The translations under genes and the position numbers were made by a program. Shown here piece after piece: positions 32,814-41,367 of a stretch of 64,000 nucleotides of DNA (its first letter is position 1; the number at the start of each line of letters is the position of its first letter). The notes below the pieces were generated by a model, which saw only the letters and a program-made list of their open reading frames with translations, ran no database searches and was not told where the DNA came from. Origin of the DNA: Thermofilum sp. (GTDB lineage: Archaea > Thermoproteota > Thermoprotei > Thermofilales > Thermofilaceae); contig JAVYKX010000002.1 in NCBI GenBank assembly GCA_038741495.1, positions 1-64,000 of the forward strand, given 5' to 3'.

Positions 32814-33773
32814 ATGGCCGACCTGATAACCGAAGACGTACAGAAATTAAGGGAACAGATGGTTGAACTGAAGAGAAGACTGCAGGAAATTAACCAGAGA
32901 GTTCTCGAGGCGCGCAGCAGCCGAGACTCCGCTAACGGGGAGATCAAGAGACTGAGCGCAGAGCTGCGAGCTCTTCGAGATCAGTACCAGCAGGTGAAGC
33001 AGCAATACCTCGACTTGCTTAACCGCAAGAAGGAGATCTACGAAGCACTGGCCAAGAAGAGGGAAGAGCGCAGACGAGTCGCTGAAGAGCTCCGCAGCAC
33101 GAGGGAGCTTATAAAGCGCCTTCTTAACGAGTATAGAGCTCTCCAGAACTTTCTCGGAGCGAAGCGCTACGATGAAGAAGAACTGCGGGCTAAACTAGAG
33201 CAGCTTGAGTGGCAGTACCAGACAATGACTTTACCACCCGAAGTTGAGAAAGTGGTTATTAACAGGATTCGGAGCCTTGAGTCAATATACGTTAACGTGA
33301 AGCACCTTAACGAGCTCAAATCCAAGATCGAGGAGCTGAGAAACAAAGTGCAGGTGCTCCGCGAAACGGTGGCGAAGCTCAGCGAGGAGTTGAAGAGCAT
33401 GGTCGACAACTACCTTAGAATCAAGAGCGAAGTTGCAGAGCTGCGTGCAAAGCGTGATGAGCTGCGCAGTAGGATGAAAGAGATCTACGATCAACGCGAG
33501 AAGATTAGAGAGGTAGCTAACCAGCACCACCAGGAGTTGGTGCAGCTTCTTGCTGAGGAGAGGGCGCTCAGGGAAGAGCTCGAGAGAGTTGCCATCCTCC
33601 TCAAAGCTAAGGAGCTGTCCAGGCACATTGAGGAGAGGCGCAGGCTTCTCTACGACAAAGCAATGGAGGCTCTCGCCAAGTATCAGCGCGGGGAACCCAT
33701 TACGTTAGATGAGTTCAAAGTGCTGGTAGAGTTCAACCTCATCCAGCCTGGAAAAAGCTCCTCGGAGAGCTAG
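32814..33773 (+). CDS. Archaeal coiled-coil protein (COG1340 type)
   Basis: Almost the whole 319-residue chain is predicted coiled coil, with heptads from about 5-130 and 165-275 separated by a short segment around YQTMTLPPEVEKVVINRIRS. The end (YQRGEPITLDEFKVLVEFNLI) is a small globular cap. This matches COG1340, widespread in archaea and of unknown role, often beside chromosome or transcription genes. It is not a SMC protein: no ATPase motifs are present. Confidence 0.85.
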   Translation: MADLITEDVQKLREQMVELKRRLQEINQRVLEARSSRDSANGEIKRLSAELRALRDQYQQVKQQYLDLLNRKKEIYEALAKKREERRRVAEELRSTRELIKRLLNEYRALQNFLGAKRYDEEELRAKLEQLEWQYQTMTLPPEVEKVVINRIRSLESIYVNVKHLNELKSKIEELRNKVQVLRETVAKLSEELKSMVDNYLRIKSEVAELRAKRDELRSRMKEIYDQREKIREVANQHHQELVQLLAEERALREELERVAILLKAKELSRHIEERRRLLYDKAMEALAKYQRGEPITLDEFKVLVEFNLIQPGKSSSES

Positions 33774-34047
33774 CCCCCAAACTTAATGATTCAGCAACTC
33801 TTATGCTTCGCAACCAGGTTCTCTAGCTAGTGTCGGAGCACTATAGCACAGCTAACTCTGAAGCTATCGCTGAGGATGAGCCGGCGGTGTATCTCCTAGC
33901 GCCAAATTCAACCTGCTGTACGCGAAGCAGGCAGGATATCCCCACCTGGCTTCTGATAACCTCAGTGGGAGCAAGAAGCCCAACCAGCGCGGCGGATTGG
34001 GCACCTAGGTATAAGGAAACTAAAGCTTTAATACTAGTTGTAGACCG
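33774..34047. other. Intergenic stretch upstream of aglB with three hairpins
   Basis: No credible gene is seen in this 274-base gap. It has three successive short inverted repeats: CCTGCT/AGCAGG (33912-33931), CCCAC/GTGGG (33941-33969) and CCCAA/TTGGG (33979-34001). A TATA-like GCTTTAATAC (34025-34034) for aglB follows. A 79-residue frame across it was rejected. Confidence 0.4.
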
Positions 34048-36243
34048 GTGCCTCCTGTGCTCCGATTGAAGCTTAGTAGAGAGAACTTCGCCAAGCTTGC
34101 GGGTCACTTGCTTGAAGTTTTGGGAAGCGAGAGAGTGGCCATCGCCACCATCTTGACGCTAGCATTCATCGTAGCACTGCTCTCAAGGCTCACGCCGATG
34201 CATTGGGGAGTGTACCTCAACGAGTTCGACCCGTTCTATGAGTACTACTTAGCCGAGAAGATGCTTGAAGAGGGTGGTGGAAACCTACTGGGTGCTATAG
34301 CTTGGTGGTATCGATGGTGGTTCGAAGACCCTAAGCCTCGGGACACGCTCTTCTGGGCTCCCTACGGGAGGGATCTAAGGGCCTCAAGCCAGCCCGGTGC
34401 AGCGATATTCACGCTTATCATGTACTTTGCCTTGAAAGCTATAGGAGTGGACGCTAGCTTGTACTTTGTCCACGCGATTTCGGTGCCTTTGGGAGCCGCA
34501 ACCGCTGTGTTCGCAGCATACCTCCTCGGGAGGGAGATAAAAGACAGCAGGGTCGGTGTTCTATCCGCGCTGATGCTAGCGCTGAGCTGGGCTTACGCTT
34601 ACCGTACAAATTTTGGAGCGAAGCACGAGGGGTTCGCCATACCCTTCATGCTGCTGGCTTTCTACCTCTTCCTCAGCGGGTACAGGAGGGGGTCGCTTAC
34701 GAGAGCTGTACTCGCTGGATTATCGATGGGGGGCGTCGTCCTGTCGTGGGGGGCGTACCTCTACCCCTGGAACCTCTTGGCTCTCGTTACCCTAGCTTGG
34801 CTCCCCATCCACTGGAGTGATACGAAACTCGCTAAAATGTTCCTCGTAACCAACGCCATAACGACTCTCTTTGTAGCTACCACCCCACGCTTCGGCCCTA
34901 CAGCAGCATTTTTCTCGATCACCGGCGCTCTGCCGCTAGCTGCAACGATACTGTCGGTGCTGGCTCTTCTGGGCGCTGGCTACTCTGCGGTTCCCAGGGT
35001 CGACATGAGAAAGCTAGCTTTAGGGATCGCCGTAGCGCTCATTCTCTTCGCTGTTATCGGAACAGCTACGGGAATCCTGGCCCGCATAGCGGGGAGGATG
35101 GTAGCTGTCCTGGTGCCCCTAGTGCGCGAGCCCGGAGTCACGACGGTAGCGGAGCATACTGTAACCACGTGGAGCAGCATGTTCGACGACTTTCAGACGG
35201 CCCTCCTCTTCGGCATAGCGGGAATGTATCTCTGCTTCCTTAAAGCGAAGGAGCGCTTCTCCGAGCTTTTCTCGGCCTTATACTTCGCCACATCGGTGTA
35301 CTTCTCCGCATCGATAGTGAGGCTTTTGCTACTCTTATCCCCGGCTGTAGCCGTTATCGGCGCAAAAGGCCTCATAGAGATCTTGGACAAAGCCTCGGAG
35401 ACTGTAGAGGCGAGAGAGGCGAGAAAGCGCGGAGAAACATCGCCGGGGTGGTTCCTCCTAGTAGCGGTAATAGTTCTTCTTGTTTTCTCTCCATCCATTC
35501 TAGCGTCGAAGATTCCCCTATATTCACACCAGCCGCCGCTCATACTCTCGTCCTCCGTCCCCGTTGTCAGATACAACTACGAGTACATGGACTGGCTTTC
35601 AGCGCTTGAGTGGATAAAGTTGAACATCCCCAGAGACGCAACGATCGCGACGTGGTGGGACTACGGCTACTGGATAAGCGTGAACACGGAGCGGAAAACC
35701 ACGTGTGATAACGCCACTATCGACACTAAGCAGATACAGCGGATAGCCAAAGCGTTTATGTCGGACGAGGAAACGGCTCTGGAGATTTTCAGAGAGCTTA
35801 ATGTCACCTACGTGGTCGTCTTCGAACCACTGCAGTCCATACAGATCTACCCCGGTGTCAACGTCTACTTCTCAATGATACACCCAGCGCTCGGCGGCGA
35901 TATGGCGAAAAGCCCACAAATGCTGAGGTGGATAGGGCTCAGTGCGTCAGACTACATCTACGGCTACAGGAACGGAACCTACGCGACACTAACCGACCCT
36001 CAAGGCTACACGGTTTACTTGCTACTACCCGAGAATAACCCGAAGGCATTGAACGCGACACTGTACAAGATGATCTTCGCGAGAAACTTTAAGCAGCAGC
36101 TATTCATATTCGACAGCTTCGTCGCGAGCCAGCTACAGGGCTATAAGGGACCGATCCTCAGCATACCTCCCCTCAGAAACTTCGAGCTCGTGTACGTGTC
36201 AGAGCCCAACGGATGGGTAAAAATCTTTAAAGTTAAGTCGTAG
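34048..36243 (+). CDS. aglB: Oligosaccharyltransferase AglB (STT3)
   Basis: Membrane enzyme that moves lipid-linked glycans to Asn in secreted proteins. About 12-13 transmembrane segments fill residues 25-480. The first acidic motif is LNEFDPFYEYY, and WWDYGYW lies at residues 536-542 at the start of the external C-terminal domain. Length (731) is in the archaeal range. GTG 34048 is the first start; the TATA box at 34025 would start the transcript near 34055, so GTG 34057 may be the true one. The small C-terminal domain is compact. The end overlaps Nop10 by 11 bases. Confidence 0.93.
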   Translation: MPPVLRLKLSRENFAKLAGHLLEVLGSERVAIATILTLAFIVALLSRLTPMHWGVYLNEFDPFYEYYLAEKMLEEGGGNLLGAIAWWYRWWFEDPKPRDTLFWAPYGRDLRASSQPGAAIFTLIMYFALKAIGVDASLYFVHAISVPLGAATAVFAAYLLGREIKDSRVGVLSALMLALSWAYAYRTNFGAKHEGFAIPFMLLAFYLFLSGYRRGSLTRAVLAGLSMGGVVLSWGAYLYPWNLLALVTLAWLPIHWSDTKLAKMFLVTNAITTLFVATTPRFGPTAAFFSITGALPLAATILSVLALLGAGYSAVPRVDMRKLALGIAVALILFAVIGTATGILARIAGRMVAVLVPLVREPGVTTVAEHTVTTWSSMFDDFQTALLFGIAGMYLCFLKAKERFSELFSALYFATSVYFSASIVRLLLLLSPAVAVIGAKGLIEILDKASETVEAREARKRGETSPGWFLLVAVIVLLVFSPSILASKIPLYSHQPPLILSSSVPVVRYNYEYMDWLSALEWIKLNIPRDATIATWWDYGYWISVNTERKTTCDNATIDTKQIQRIAKAFMSDEETALEIFRELNVTYVVVFEPLQSIQIYPGVNVYFSMIHPALGGDMAKSPQMLRWIGLSASDYIYGYRNGTYATLTDPQGYTVYLLLPENNPKALNATLYKMIFARNFKQQLFIFDSFVASQLQGYKGPILSIPPLRNFELVYVSEPNGWVKIFKVKS

Positions 36244-36439
36244 ACCCCCCTCCACCACTCGAGCTTTCTGAAGTAGCTCTTAGCTTCATCAACCTTCTAT
36301 ACTTACCATAAGGATCTTCTGGCGAAAACTTTGCTGGGTGCGGGGACCTCACGGGCCCACCACAGTAAGGGCACTTTTGCGTGTTAAGCGTGTAGCGTCC
36401 GCACGAGACGCATCTCCTCAGGAGGCCTCTCCTACCCAT
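36233..36439 (-). CDS. nop10: H/ACA RNP protein Nop10
   Basis: Small zinc-binding subunit of H/ACA ribonucleoproteins. The ribbon is LRRCVSCGRYTLNTQKCPYCGG, here seen as C10/C13 and C22/C25, followed by the HPAKFSPEDPYGKYRR motif that binds Cbf5. It is the last gene of the minus-strand run eL42, eS27, aIF2-alpha, Nop10, the conserved archaeal order. Confidence 0.95.
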   Translation of the reverse strand: MGRRGLLRRCVSCGRYTLNTQKCPYCGGPVRSPHPAKFSPEDPYGKYRRLMKLRATSESSSGGGGSTT

Positions 36440-36445
36440 AGCTAA

Positions 36446-37249
36446 TCACTTCTTCCCCTTAAGCACGCTGACCGATACCGCGCAGCTTTCTCTCTTAGCT
36501 CTTTCTGTGATCGCCTTCAGTATCTCCTCGAGAACTTTCTCGCATGTCATGGGGTCTAAAGACTCTATATCAAGCCTGTACTTGGGTGCTCCGATAGTGT
36601 ATATTTTTACACTGACGTTATCAGGAAGCTTCAGTTGCTCCTCCCATGATATGAGAGAATCTTTAACGCTTTTTAAACCTCCTTTAAGGCAGCTCAGAGT
36701 AATCAAAGCACTTGCTCTAACTTTCTTAAACTTTATACTCTGCTTGGCGACGTTCGCTACCGCTCGCGCCCACTTCTCGCTCACACCGACTGCTGTAAGA
36801 GCATCTACACCTTTGAGAGCGGCTTCCTCAAGCCCTTTGAAGATCTCCCCATAGTGATCTTCGAGCTTCCACCCAACTTCCTCGTATGCTTCGTCGAGAG
36901 TCCGTCTAAGAGCTCTCGCAGCCAGCTCGAGAATTTTCTCGGCCCTCTGAGCTCTCTTCCACTCTAAGAGCTTGCTTCTCTTCTCACTGTCTGAAACCCT
37001 CCTCAGCGAAACGTCTACAATACCCTTCCTGGAGTCGGCGCGGATGACCTTAAAGATCGCTTTCTGCCCCACCTTCAACACATCGCGAATGCTCTTAAAC
37101 CAAGAGTGGCTGACTTCACCTAGAGGAACGTACGCTCTGAGACCATTATACTCATCGAGAGTAACGAAAGCACCGTGATCATGTATCTCCGAAACCGTTC
37201 CCACGACAAGCTCGTTAAGTTGAGGGAATGACGCTCTCTTTCTAACCAT
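36446..37249 (-). CDS. eif2a: Translation initiation factor aIF2 subunit alpha
   Basis: tRNA-binding subunit of aIF2. The N-terminal S1 domain (LNELVVGTVSEIHDHGAFVT) is followed by a helical domain and a C-terminal alpha-beta domain ending in SVSVLKGKK. I chose ATG 37249 (MVRKRASFPQ) over a GTG 90 bases upstream. AAGGGGTT precedes it, a TTTTTATAAAG box at about 37273-37283 would place the transcript start right at it, and family members begin there. This gives 267 residues, the usual size. Confidence 0.96.
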   Translation of the reverse strand: MVRKRASFPQLNELVVGTVSEIHDHGAFVTLDEYNGLRAYVPLGEVSHSWFKSIRDVLKVGQKAIFKVIRADSRKGIVDVSLRRVSDSEKRSKLLEWKRAQRAEKILELAARALRRTLDEAYEEVGWKLEDHYGEIFKGLEEAALKGVDALTAVGVSEKWARAVANVAKQSIKFKKVRASALITLSCLKGGLKSVKDSLISWEEQLKLPDNVSVKIYTIGAPKYRLDIESLDPMTCEKVLEEILKAITERAKRESCAVSVSVLKGKK

Positions 37250-37272
37250 TCTAACCCCTTCGCTGCTCTGAA

Positions 37273-37283
37273 ACGCTTTATAA
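37273..37283 (-). promoter_or_regulatory. TATA box of aIF2-alpha
   Basis: TTTTTATAAAG on the minus strand, centred about 29 bases before ATG 37249. It implies that aIF2-alpha and Nop10 can be transcribed separately from eL42-eS27. Confidence 0.65.
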
Positions 37284-37355
37284 AAATCCTCCTCGCACCC
37301 TCTCAGAAACTTGGCCGAGGCTGCGACCCGGGCTTGCACCTTAGCCTCAGCTTCG

Positions 37356-37556
37356 CTACCTAAGAACTTCTATCACCTCAGCGATAACGGTAGCTTTGCC
37401 GCCGCTCGGCTCCACGAGAACTTTACCGCACTTAAAGCACTGCACGGTTGTGGAGGCGTGGCTGAACGTGACCTGTACATTTCCGCACTCGGGGCATTTT
37501 ATGCGTATGAAACGACTTCTCGGCTGGGGAACAAGCGTTCTCCCGGGCCGCGGCAA
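37356..37556 (-). CDS. rps27e: Ribosomal protein eS27
   Basis: Zinc-ribbon small-subunit protein. RFIRIKCPECGNVQVTFSHAS and VQCFKCGKVLVEPSGGKA give the four Cys and the typical strand pattern; length (66) is normal. It follows eL42 with one base between, so they share a transcript. Confidence 0.96.
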   Translation of the reverse strand: MPRPGRTLVPQPRSRFIRIKCPECGNVQVTFSHASTTVQCFKCGKVLVEPSGGKATVIAEVIEVLR

Positions 37557-37557
37557 C

Positions 37558-37845
37558 CTACTTCACCCTTTCAACGATTTCTAGCTTCTTCAGCCTTATT
37601 CCCTTCCTGTGGTAGGTGTAACCGCAAACCTTGCACTTGAGCTTCAATACCTGCTTCTTGGTAACCTTAGCCGTTCTTTTCTGCTCAGGCTTCCTCTTAG
37701 AGCCGTAACCTTTCTGCTTTCTCAGGTATCTTCTCTGACCTTCTGCCAGGGTCCTTCTCTTCCCAGCCTTGTACAGCGATACTTCATGCTCTGTGTGAGC
37801 TCGGCACTTGGGGCAGTAGGTTCTGATCAAGTTGGGCACTTGCAT
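37558..37845 (-). CDS. rpl44e: Ribosomal protein eL42 (L44e)
   Basis: Zinc-binding protein near the E site. Marks are [20 protein letters not shown], the basic [20 protein letters not shown] loop and [19 protein letters not shown]. At 95 residues it is complete. It heads the eL42-eS27-aIF2alpha-Nop10 group. Confidence 0.96.
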   Translation of the reverse strand: MQVPNLIRTYCPKCRAHTEHEVSLYKAGKRRTLAEGQRRYLRKQKGYGSKRKPEQKRTAKVTKKQVLKLKCKVCGYTYHRKGIRLKKLEIVERVK

Positions 37846-37918
37846 TCTGACCCCCTAGAGAGTCCCCTCTCTCCGCTAATTGACAGGATTTAAGCATTTC
37901 CTCCTTTTCGCATAGCAA

Positions 37919-37929
37919 CGTTTAAATAG
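37919..37929 (+). promoter_or_regulatory. TATA box of TFS
   Basis: CGTTTAAATAG abuts an upstream ATG at 37930. The transcript would start near 37950, so translation must begin at the later ATG 37963. Confidence 0.65.
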
Positions 37930-37962
37930 ATGCTTTCAGAGCCCGAGGAGAAGGGACTCCTC

Positions 37963-38289
37963 ATGGAGTTCTGCCCCGTCTGCGGCTCCCTCCTCTTACC
38001 CGCGTCCGTCAACGGCAGGAAAGTACTCAAGTGTAAAGAGTGCGGCTACGTGAGTGAGAAGTCTAACCCTCGCTATAAGGTTACTGAGACTATAGCGCGA
38101 TCTCCTCTAGACAAGGTGGCAGTTGTCGATTTAGATTTCTCTACTCTACCCGTAGTCACCTACAAGTGCGAGAGCTGCGGTAACGACAAGGCGTACGCCT
38201 ACGAAGTGCAGACGAGAGCCGGGGACGAACCAGCGACGAGGTTCTATATCTGCACGAAGTGCAGGAAAGTCTACAGAGAGTACGCTTAA
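37963..38289 (+). CDS. tfs: Transcription factor S (TFS, TFIIS-like)
   Basis: Stimulates RNA cleavage by backtracked RNA polymerase. An N-terminal zinc ribbon (FCPVCGSLLL, LKCKECGYV) and a C-terminal ribbon (YKCESCGND, YICTKCRKVYREYA) are joined by a linker. The catalytic acidic pair is in AGDEPATRF. I chose ATG 37963 (MEFCPVCG) because GAAGGGA precedes it, the family starts there, and the TATA box at 37919 leaves no room for the earlier ATG. Product is 108 residues. Confidence 0.95.
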   Translation: MEFCPVCGSLLLPASVNGRKVLKCKECGYVSEKSNPRYKVTETIARSPLDKVAVVDLDFSTLPVVTYKCESCGNDKAYAYEVQTRAGDEPATRFYICTKCRKVYREYA

Positions 38290-38329
38290 AATTCTCCAGG
38301 CGCAGCGCAAGATATGGTACACATTAACC

Positions 38330-38337
38330 TTATTTAG
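38330..38337 (+). promoter_or_regulatory. TATA box of the PCNA-primase operon
   Basis: TTATTTAG, 32-39 bases before the PCNA GTG start. Confidence 0.6.
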
Positions 38338-38368
38338 AGTCGCTACGAGGTAGTGGAGGTGACCTCAA

Positions 38369-39112
38369 GTGGTCAGGTTCGTGTTCCCCGAGGCTCGAGA
38401 GTGGAGGTACATTATTGAAGGGTTGGCGACGATAGTCGATGAGGCTAATTTTCTCGTTGGACCTGAAGGAATAAGACTGAGAGCGCTTGACCCCGGCCGC
38501 GTTGCAATGGTGGACCTGTTCATACCTCCGTCCGTCTTTGAAGAGTACAAAGCAGAGGCGGAGGCGCGGATAGGTGTCGTCCTGGACGACTTTGTCGACA
38601 TAATGAAGAGGGCTAAGTCGGATGACAGGCTTATCGTAGAAGTGTCGGGGAATAGGCTCTCCGTCGTGCTTTCAGGAAAGGCGGAGAGAAGGTTCAGGCT
38701 CCCTCTACTCGATATAGCAGGTCAGGAGCTTCCGACACCGAGGCTTAACTTCACGGTAGCCGTGAAGATGCTGAGCGATACTCTTCGAGATGCTCTTAAG
38801 GATGCTGAGCTGGTCTCCGAGTCCGTCCGCCTGAAGGCAGAGAATGACTCGCTGTACATGATCGCGAGAAGTGACAAGGGCGAAGTCGAGACTAGGTTTT
38901 CTATAGATACGGGCAGCCTCCTCGAGATCGATGTAAAGGAGCCCGCGGAGGCCAGCTATGCGATAGAGTTTCTGGACAAGATCGTGTCGAAAGCCTACCG
39001 CGTCAGCGAGGTAGTGGCGCTGAAGTATGCGACAAACATGCCTCTTGAGCTCACCTTCGACGTTGCAGGAGGAGGAGTGCTGAAGTATCTTCTCGCGCCG
39101 AGGGTTGAATGA
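38369..39112 (+). CDS. pcn: DNA polymerase sliding clamp (PCNA)
   Basis: Ring-shaped clamp that tethers polymerases and other repair proteins to DNA. The two PCNA folds are visible: VRFVFPEAREWRYIIEGLAT and ANFLVGPEGIRLRALDPGRVAMVDL in the first, then LADTLRDAL-like MLSDTLRDALKDAELVSESV and AEASYAIEFLDKIVSKAYRV in the second. The end APRVE is short. Crenarchaea often have three PCNA genes; only one is here. Start is GTG 38369. The stop overlaps the PriL start (ATGA). Confidence 0.95.
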   Translation: MVRFVFPEAREWRYIIEGLATIVDEANFLVGPEGIRLRALDPGRVAMVDLFIPPSVFEEYKAEAEARIGVVLDDFVDIMKRAKSDDRLIVEVSGNRLSVVLSGKAERRFRLPLLDIAGQELPTPRLNFTVAVKMLSDTLRDALKDAELVSESVRLKAENDSLYMIARSDKGEVETRFSIDTGSLLEIDVKEPAEASYAIEFLDKIVSKAYRVSEVVALKYATNMPLELTFDVAGGGVLKYLLAPRVE

Positions 39113-40173
39113 CGTCCGAACAACTACGTGTCATCCTATCCAGCGAGGATTATGCTAGATACCCGTTCCTCCCGGAGGCTCTCAACCACTTAAGAGAGTT
39201 GGGACTCACTCTCGAAGATCTCTCGAGTACCTCCCTCGGAGCGATAATACTAAGCAAGGCGAAGGACAGGCTGGCAAGGGTAATTGAGAGCAGCACGTAC
39301 CCTTTGCCGGACGAAGACTACAGGGCCGAGATCGCCGCCTTTTACGCTTCCTTACTCATTCTTGCCGGCATTAGCGACCAGAGGTTAACGGAGAAGTTCG
39401 CTATCGCGTACTCTAAAAACGTTCACCTCTTTCTTAAGCAGGAGGTTGAGAAAGGTAATTTTTCTAAGCTCTTCTACATAGCTCACCACCTGCTAGGGTG
39501 GAGGGTTCGGCAAGTTGGCGAAGGAGTAATGGTGCACTTCAGCGACTATGTGCAAGCTCAGCCGGAGTATGTTGGTCCCTGGAAGCTCGTGAACAGGCTT
39601 GTCGACCGTGGATACGTTTTCATCAGCTGGCAGGAGCTGGCGAGGTTGCTCGAGACGGGAGTAAGAAAGTACGTGGTTTCGCTGGTGAGAGACGTGAACG
39701 TTCCCACCAGTTTGCCTGAGAACGTTTACAAAGCCGTAGAGGAAATATCAGCAGCATGGTCTTCAAGGCAGCACGACCTTAGGGCTATCGCGAGGACGGT
39801 TTACTCGGAGAAAAAGGAGGGCATGCTACCTCCTTGCATGCGGGAGCTGCTTCGAAAGCAGTCATCGGGAGAGAACCTGTCCCATAGCGCGAGATTCGCG
39901 CTTGCAAGCTTCCTCATCAGCATAGGTCTTTCGGTAGATGAAGTCTTGGATCTTTTCCGCTCCTCACCAGACTTTCGCGAAGATATCGCCAGGTACCAGG
40001 TGGAGCACATCGCAGGGTTGCGGGGTTCCAGAGTGAAGTACTCACCTTACAAGTGTGATAACATGAGATCCTTGGGCCTCTGCAGGTGGGAATGCGAAAA
40101 AGTATCTCACCCCCTTCAGTACTTCTACCGTGCTGCACGCGGTAGGGTGCCTTCTAGCAGGGAGCTTTGGTGA
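39109..40173 (+). CDS. priL: DNA primase large subunit PriL
   Basis: Regulatory subunit of the archaeal primase. The helical N-terminal half (YARYPFLPEALNHLRELGL) is followed by the iron-sulfur domain, whose four Cys fit C243 (MLPPCMRELL) and the three in the C-terminal region YSPYKCDNMRSLGLCRWEC and SHPLQYFYRA. The start overlaps the PCNA stop by four bases. It is followed by the catalytic subunit after six bases, so clamp and primase are made from one mRNA. Confidence 0.94.
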   Translation: MTSEQLRVILSSEDYARYPFLPEALNHLRELGLTLEDLSSTSLGAIILSKAKDRLARVIESSTYPLPDEDYRAEIAAFYASLLILAGISDQRLTEKFAIAYSKNVHLFLKQEVEKGNFSKLFYIAHHLLGWRVRQVGEGVMVHFSDYVQAQPEYVGPWKLVNRLVDRGYVFISWQELARLLETGVRKYVVSLVRDVNVPTSLPENVYKAVEEISAAWSSRQHDLRAIARTVYSEKKEGMLPPCMRELLRKQSSGENLSHSARFALASFLISIGLSVDEVLDLFRSSPDFREDIARYQVEHIAGLRGSRVKYSPYKCDNMRSLGLCRWECEKVSHPLQYFYRAARGRVPSSRELW

Positions 40174-40179
40174 TCTCCT

Positions 40180-41319
40180 GTGGCGCGAGCTTTGGAGAGC
40201 TTGTTCAAGAGCTACTACAGAAGGACGAGCATTCCTCCTCCTCCAATGGTAGAGTCTAGAGAGTTCGGTTTTCAGTTTTTCGACTCCCAGAGCATGCTGA
40301 GACACCTGGCTTTCTCGAGCGGTGAAGAGCTTAACAGGTTCCTTCGGGAGCGTGTTCCGAGGCATGCGTACTACTCTACTGCGCTCTACGAGCACCCTTC
40401 GGTCCCGGACATGTCGGAGAAAGGGTGGAGAGGCGCCGAGGTGGTTTTCGACATCGATATCGATCACGTGTATACGCCCTGCAAGGATTTACACGACAGC
40501 TGGAAGTGTCTAGACTGCGGTGCTGAAGGAAGGGGAGCGCCCCTGAAATGTCCTGCATGCGGCAGCGAAAAGCTGGAGAGAAGTAACTGGGTATGTAACC
40601 TATGCATAAATGCTGCCAGAGAAGAGATCCTGAAACTTTTAGACTTCCTAGAGCTAGATTTTGGCATAAACAGAAAGGAGATGCGCGTGTACTTCTCAGG
40701 TCATCGAGGTTTTCACTTACATGTTGAGAGCGAAGACGTCCTACCGCTCGAGCAAGATGTTAGAAGGGAGCTGAGCGACTACGTGAGAGGTTTAGGGTTA
40801 GATCCCGAAACTCTACTCAAGCGGACAAGAAGCGGCAAGTACTCCTTAAGGTACGGTGTAGATGCTCCGGGCTGGCCTGGCAGAATAGCGAAGTACGTTG
40901 CGCTTATACTCGCAGAAGACCCTTCCTCGAGGGGCGGCACTCCACTCGAACTGCCGCTGGGCGCGTGGAAAGAGCTCATCTCCAGAGCTGTAGACGAGCT
41001 AGGTGTTAAGATAGACGAGAAGGTGACAATAGATACTAGGAGGTTGATTAGGCTTCCCTGGACGCTTCACGGTAAAACAGGCCTTCGGGTGGTAGAGTTT
41101 TCGGTTGGTGAGCTCGAAGCATTCACGGCGGAAGATCTACTCGGCAAGGCTATAGTTTTCAGCCAAGAAGAAACGAGGGTGAGGATGCCTAAGAGGCCTA
41201 AGAGGGTTCTCTTCTACGAGCTGGAGGAAGATGGGGAAGTAATCAGGGTACCTTTCTATTTAGCGGTGTACCTTCACGCGAACGGTGGGGCGGAGATACT
41301 CGATTGGAGACCAGGCTGA
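40180..41319 (+). CDS. priS: DNA primase catalytic subunit PriS
   Basis: Synthesises primers; AEP-superfamily polymerase. Catalytic acids are in VVFDIDIDHVY (residues 91-95), followed by the zinc-binding stem (WKCLDCGAEG, LKCPACGSEK, VCNLCI) and the conserved YFSGHRGFHLHVE. C-terminal marks are KYSLRYGVDAPGWPGR and IDTRRLIRLPWTLHGKTG. The start is GTG 40180. The zinc domain carries more Cys pairs than the minimal four, including an apparent complete ribbon insertion CLDC/CPAC. Confidence 0.95.
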   Translation: MARALESLFKSYYRRTSIPPPPMVESREFGFQFFDSQSMLRHLAFSSGEELNRFLRERVPRHAYYSTALYEHPSVPDMSEKGWRGAEVVFDIDIDHVYTPCKDLHDSWKCLDCGAEGRGAPLKCPACGSEKLERSNWVCNLCINAAREEILKLLDFLELDFGINRKEMRVYFSGHRGFHLHVESEDVLPLEQDVRRELSDYVRGLGLDPETLLKRTRSGKYSLRYGVDAPGWPGRIAKYVALILAEDPSSRGGTPLELPLGAWKELISRAVDELGVKIDEKVTIDTRRLIRLPWTLHGKTGLRVVEFSVGELEAFTAEDLLGKAIVFSQEETRVRMPKRPKRVLFYELEEDGEVIRVPFYLAVYLHANGGAEILDWRPG

Positions 41320-41367
41320 GTAAAAACATAATTTCTTCCGAGTGCCATTGAGAGGTCAGCGGATAGT

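Noticed and set aside
33830-34069. 79-residue frame upstream of aglB
   Set aside because: Runs across the aglB TATA box and start codon; composition is random and no ribosome-binding site is seen.
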